Shown here in pieces: positions 5,035 to 8,249 of a DNA stretch of 8,249 nt (its first letter is position 1; each line of letters opens with the position of its first letter). A model generated the notes under the pieces. It ran no database searches. It was not told the origin of the DNA and saw only the letters and a list, made by a program, of their open reading frames with translations. The translations under genes were made by a program, and so were the position numbers. This DNA comes from Pseudolabrys sp. (GTDB lineage: Bacteria > Pseudomonadota > Alphaproteobacteria > Rhizobiales > Xanthobacteraceae): NCBI GenBank assembly GCA_026125925.1, contig JAHCKF010000140.1, positions 1-8,249 of the forward strand, in the 5' to 3' direction.

Positions 5035-7188
5035 TCAGGGGCGCGCCAGCGCGGTGAGTTCGCGGAAGGCGTCCGGATCGGAGAGCACCGAGCGCTTCTC
5101 GCGGGCGCTGAGGCGGGTCAGTGCCTGATCGAGATCGCTGAATTCGGCAAGCCGGGCGCGGGCCACCACAAGCTCCTTGTCGACGTCACCCGGCGGATGC
5201 GGTGCCGGCGGCGCGAGCTGGCTCAGATGGGCCTGCGCCAGGTCGGCGTCATGCAAGGCGCCGACCAGCGGCATGTCGGCGGTGACGAGTTCGTTGCCGA
5301 GCTCATTGGCGCGCGTGAGCACCGCCGGCGGGATGCGGCCTTCCGGCGCCACCAGCAGCACGTTGAAGCCGCGCTTGGCGGTGAGGGCGGCCAGCGGCAT
5401 GGCCAGCGACAGGCCGATGGTGACGGGTGTCATCCAGAGAAACAGCGAGAACGACACGGCATACGCGGCGGCTGCGAGGATCAGTCCGACCAGTGTCAGC
5501 GGGCCGTAGCGGCGCATGAGTTCGGACAAGGGCAGGGACCCGTCGTCGCGGCGCTGCACGCTCCAGCCGGAGTCGTGACCGAGCAACACGCTGGCGACCG
5601 CCTGTGACTGGAACACCATCATCGACGGCGCGATCAATGCCGAGAGCAGGATCTCGACGAGCGTGCTCGCGATCATGCGCAAGCCGCCGCCGAAGCCGCG
5701 ACGTTCGCCGTCGTTGAACAGCGCCGCGATCAGCGCCAGCAGCTTCGGCGAAATCAGCATCGCCATGGTGGCGCCGAAGACGTAAGCGGCGCGGATCGGA
5801 TCTTCCGCCGGCCACAACGGAAACAGCGTGAAGCCCTTGGAGAAATACTCGGGCCTTATGAAGTGCGCCTGCAACGAGATCAGGATGCCGATGATCAGGA
5901 ACACGAACCACAGCGGCGCGGTGATGTAGGCGCCGATGCCGATGAGGAAATGCAGCCGCGAAATGACATGCAGGCCGCGCGCCGGCAGGATTTTCAGGTG
6001 CTGCAGGTTGCCCTGGCACCAGCGCCGGTCGCGCGCGGCGAATTCGGTGATCGACGGCGGCGTCTCCTCGTAGCTGCCGCGCAGGCTCGGCGCCATCATG
6101 ATCGCCCAGCCGGCGCGGCGCATCAGCGCCGCCTCGACGAAGTCGTGGGACAGGATGTGGCCGCCGAAGGGCTTGCGGCCGGAAAGTTCGGGAAGCCCGG
6201 CATGGGCGGCAAAAGCCTTGACGCGGATCGCGGCGTTGTGGCCCCAGTAGTTGCTCTCGGTGCCGAACCACCAGGCGATGCCGCGCGCCAGCATCGGGCC
6301 GTACAGCCGCCCGGCGAACTGCTGCAACCGCGCGAAGATCGTGCCGCCGTTGACGATGATCGGCAACGTCTGCACCAGCGCGACGTCCGGATGCTGCTCG
6401 ATCGCCGCCGCCATGCGCACGACGGCGTCGCCGGTCATCAGGCTGTCCGCGTCCAGGATGATCATACTGTCGTAGTGACCGCCGAAGCGCGTCACCCAGT
6501 CGCCGATATTGCCGGCCTTGCGCGCGACGTTGTCGCGGCGATGCCGGTAGAACAGACGCCGGCTGCCGGTCCGCTCGGTCAGCGCCAGATACTGCTTCTC
6601 CTCGTTGAGCCAGGTCGCCGGATCGGTGGTGTCGCTGAGGACGAAGACGTCGAAATGATCGAGACGTCCGGTCTCAGTCACCGACTCGTAGGTGGCCTGC
6701 AACCGCGCGAAAAGCCGCCCCGGCTCCTCGTTATAGGTCGGCACCAGCAGCGCGTGACGATGGTGCAGGTCCGGCAGCGGCGCTTCGGGATCGATGCCCA
6801 AGGTGCGGTCATGCCCGGACAAGGTCAGGACGAAGCCGATGGCGGCGTTAGCGAAGGAAAATGCGATCCAGGCGAACAGGATGACGAACAGCACGAGAAT
6901 CGCCGTCTCGAGCAAGGTCAGCGACGACACCGACAGCACGAGATACATCTGCTCGGCGGCGAAGGCCGTCATGCCCAACGTGGCGAGCACGACGAAAGCG
7001 CGCCGCCAGGCCAGACCGCGCGGCCGCAGGCTGTCGGGCGATGGCGGCCGCCCGGCGCCGTGCAGCGGCTGGCCCGGCATGTCGATCGGCGCTTCCGGCG
7101 GCAGGAACGCGGGCAAGGACGCAGGCAGGTCGCGCTGCCCGGCCTGCCGCTGCTCCGCCCGTGCGCGGTTTTTCGCTACGGCGTCCAT
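5035..7188 (-). CDS. opgH: Glucans biosynthesis glucosyltransferase OpgH (MdoH)
   Basis: A 717-residue inner-membrane family 2 glycosyltransferase that polymerises UDP-glucose into the beta-1,2-linked backbone of osmoregulated periplasmic glucans. Two membrane segments lie at about residues 63-86 and 93-122. The cytosolic catalytic domain follows: LLVPTYNEEP (147-156), LSDTTDP (184-190), the DAD metal site (246-248), ESNYWGHNAAIR (311-322), SHDFVEA with Asp349 as the likely catalytic base, and RDRRWCQGN (386-394, the [QR]xxRW motif). More membrane segments occur near 412-438, 466-490, 506-526 and 564-600, then a soluble tail. It is clearly shorter than the 847-residue E. coli enzyme, mainly at both ends. 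The ATG lies inside opgG (13-base overlap), with GGAGG at 7206-7202, a rather long 13 bases away. It should be co-expressed with opgG. Confidence 0.95.
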   Translation of the reverse strand: MDAVAKNRARAEQRQAGQRDLPASLPAFLPPEAPIDMPGQPLHGAGRPPSPDSLRPRGLAWRRAFVVLATLGMTAFAAEQMYLVLSVSSLTLLETAILVLFVILFAWIAFSFANAAIGFVLTLSGHDRTLGIDPEAPLPDLHHRHALLVPTYNEEPGRLFARLQATYESVTETGRLDHFDVFVLSDTTDPATWLNEEKQYLALTERTGSRRLFYRHRRDNVARKAGNIGDWVTRFGGHYDSMIILDADSLMTGDAVVRMAAAIEQHPDVALVQTLPIIVNGGTIFARLQQFAGRLYGPMLARGIAWWFGTESNYWGHNAAIRVKAFAAHAGLPELSGRKPFGGHILSHDFVEAALMRRAGWAIMMAPSLRGSYEETPPSITEFAARDRRWCQGNLQHLKILPARGLHVISRLHFLIGIGAYITAPLWFVFLIIGILISLQAHFIRPEYFSKGFTLFPLWPAEDPIRAAYVFGATMAMLISPKLLALIAALFNDGERRGFGGGLRMIASTLVEILLSALIAPSMMVFQSQAVASVLLGHDSGWSVQRRDDGSLPLSELMRRYGPLTLVGLILAAAAYAVSFSLFLWMTPVTIGLSLAMPLAALTAKRGFNVLLVAPEGRIPPAVLTRANELGNELVTADMPLVGALHDADLAQAHLSQLAPPAPHPPGDVDKELVVARARLAEFSDLDQALTRLSAREKRSVLSDPDAFRELTALARP

Positions 7189-8249
7189 CGGTAAACCCAG
7201 GCCTCCGACAGCGGCTCGTCGTTCTGCATGAGGCGCGCGCGCAGTTCGACGACCGCCTCGTTGCCGGGCTCGAGGTTGAACGACAGCCGCCAGCCGCCGG
7301 TCTGCGGGTTAGGCTGGCTGACGACGTTCTTGATCTTGCCGACATTGGCGGTGACGTCGGCACGCACCGCGTCAGGCTTGACGTCCTTGAGGTTGGGGCC
7401 GGCAATGTCGCAGACAAACAGCCGGTCCTGGTCACCGGCGGCGCCGCTCATGGTCTTCATGAAGCGGGCGAGACCCTCACCGCCTTTGCCTTCACCCCAG
7501 TGCAGGCGATAGGTGAAGTTGTATTCGCCCTTGGCCTTGAGCGGGTCCTTGGGCCGCCAGAAAGCGACGATGTTGTCGTGGACTTCCTCGCGGGTCGGAA
7601 TCTCGATTAGGCGCACCTCGCCCGAGCCCCAGTCGCCGATCGGCTCGACGCGCAGGCTCGGCCGCGTCTCGAAATGCGATTCCAGGTCCTGATACGCTGC
7701 GAAATCGCGCTGACGCTGCAGCAGGCCGAAATTGCGCGGGTTGTTGTCATAGAAACTGGAGATCTGCAGGTCCTTCGGGTTGGTCAACACCCGCCACAGC
7801 ACTTCGCCGCGGCCGTTATGCATCGCCAGTCCGTCGGAATCGTGCACCGCCGGCCGGAAGTCGTCGATGCCGGCGCGGTCATTGGCGTCGAAGAAGAACA
7901 TGCTGGTCATCGGCGCGATACCTGGCTCGGCGATATCGGCGCGCGGATAGACCGCCATCTCGACGTCGTAGATGGTGGTCGCGCCGGGCCGGATCGTGAA
8001 GCGATAGGCCGCCGCCGCGCTCTTGGAATCGAGCAGGGCGTGCACGACGATCGAACTGGCGCCCTGCTGCGGCTTCTCGATCCAGAACGTCCGGAACGCC
8101 GGGAATTCCTCGCCCTTCGGATCGGCGGTGTTGATGGCGAGGCCGCGTGCCGACAGGCCGTAGGTTTCGCCCTTGGCGACGGCGCGGAAATAGCTGGCGC
8201 CGAGGAAAACGCCGACCTCGTCGTAATAGTCGGGCCGGTTGATCGGCGC
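7176..8249 (-). CDS. opgG: Glucans biosynthesis protein OpgG (MdoG), C-terminal 357 residues
   Basis: The minus-strand frame is open from the right edge to the TAG at 7178-7176. The first visible codons read APINRPDYYDEVGVFLGASY, a characteristic OpgG/OpgD segment, so the gene starts outside the window; internal GTG or ATG codons are not starts. OpgG is a periplasmic partner of OpgH needed for glucan synthesis. Family features seen are LGASYFRAV, FWIEKP, the HDSDGLAM segment (around 7844-7827), SFYDNNPRNFGLLQR, RPSLRVEPIGDWGSG and the C-terminal Ig-like domain ending in EAWVYRWTP. The family is now classed as GH186 and E. coli OpgD has beta-1,2-glucanase activity; whether this copy cleaves or only shapes glucans is unknown. 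The signal peptide is not in view, so OpgG (Sec) and OpgD (Tat) cannot be separated by export signal; linkage to opgH favours OpgG. Confidence 0.92.
   Translation of the reverse strand, partial: APINRPDYYDEVGVFLGASYFRAVAKGETYGLSARGLAINTADPKGEEFPAFRTFWIEKPQQGASSIVVHALLDSKSAAAAYRFTIRPGATTIYDVEMAVYPRADIAEPGIAPMTSMFFFDANDRAGIDDFRPAVHDSDGLAMHNGRGEVLWRVLTNPKDLQISSFYDNNPRNFGLLQRQRDFAAYQDLESHFETRPSLRVEPIGDWGSGEVRLIEIPTREEVHDNIVAFWRPKDPLKAKGEYNFTYRLHWGEGKGGEGLARFMKTMSGAAGDQDRLFVCDIAGPNLKDVKPDAVRADVTANVGKIKNVVSQPNPQTGGWRLSFNLEPGNEAVVELRARLMQNDEPLSEAWVYRWTP

Noticed and set aside
5863..7194. 443-codon plus-strand open frame opposite opgH
   Set aside because: Low-complexity Arg/Gln/His/Ala-rich translation with no domain, fully inside the well-supported opgH on the other strand.

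Overview
The window is a stretch of a GC-rich bacterial chromosome. Gene content and protein style point to an alphaproteobacterium, most likely of the Hyphomicrobiales (Bradyrhizobium / Rhodopseudomonas / Pseudolabrys-like relatives). This rests on the compact opgG-opgH glucan pair, a class-I-type PPK2, a DUF4332 protein and a small DUF2267/DUF2780-like protein, all in high-GC codon use. I see no mobile element, phage gene, CRISPR array, tRNA or rRNA, and no broken gene, so this looks like ordinary core chromosome.

Layout, left to right. (1) Positions 1-2185, minus strand: a five-gene co-directional run. Read 5' to 3' it is a small hypothetical protein (2185-1823), a DUF4332 protein (1772-1362), folP (1309-431), folB (434-57) and the first 20 codons of folK (60-1, running off the left edge). 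folP/folB and folB/folK overlap by four bases (ATGA and GTGA), so the folate genes are translationally coupled. The two small genes lie about 50 bases apart and from folP, close enough to share a transcript. (2) Positions 2186-2603: a relatively AT-rich divergent intergenic region, presumably holding promoters for both directions. (3) Positions 2604-3989, plus strand: an M20-family metallopeptidase with a complete set of metal ligands, followed by a short hairpin. (4) Positions 4099-5031, plus strand: a polyphosphate kinase 2 gene, preceded by a striking 11-bp inverted repeat next to its start. (5) Positions 5035-8249, minus strand: opgG (3' part only) and opgH, overlapping by 13 bases, converging on ppk2 with only three bases between the two stop codons.

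Functionally, FolP, FolB and FolK are consecutive steps of dihydropteroate synthesis: FolB makes 6-hydroxymethyl-dihydropterin, FolK pyrophosphorylates it, and FolP joins it to p-aminobenzoate. OpgH is the inner-membrane glucosyltransferase that builds the beta-1,2-glucan backbone of osmoregulated periplasmic glucans, and OpgG is its periplasmic partner. PPK2 moves phosphate between polyphosphate and nucleotides, and the M20 enzyme is probably a cytosolic dipeptidase. I found no convincing new multi-gene system. The items most worth a second look are the inverted repeat in front of ppk2, the two uncharacterised small proteins leading into the folate genes, and the shortened termini of OpgH.
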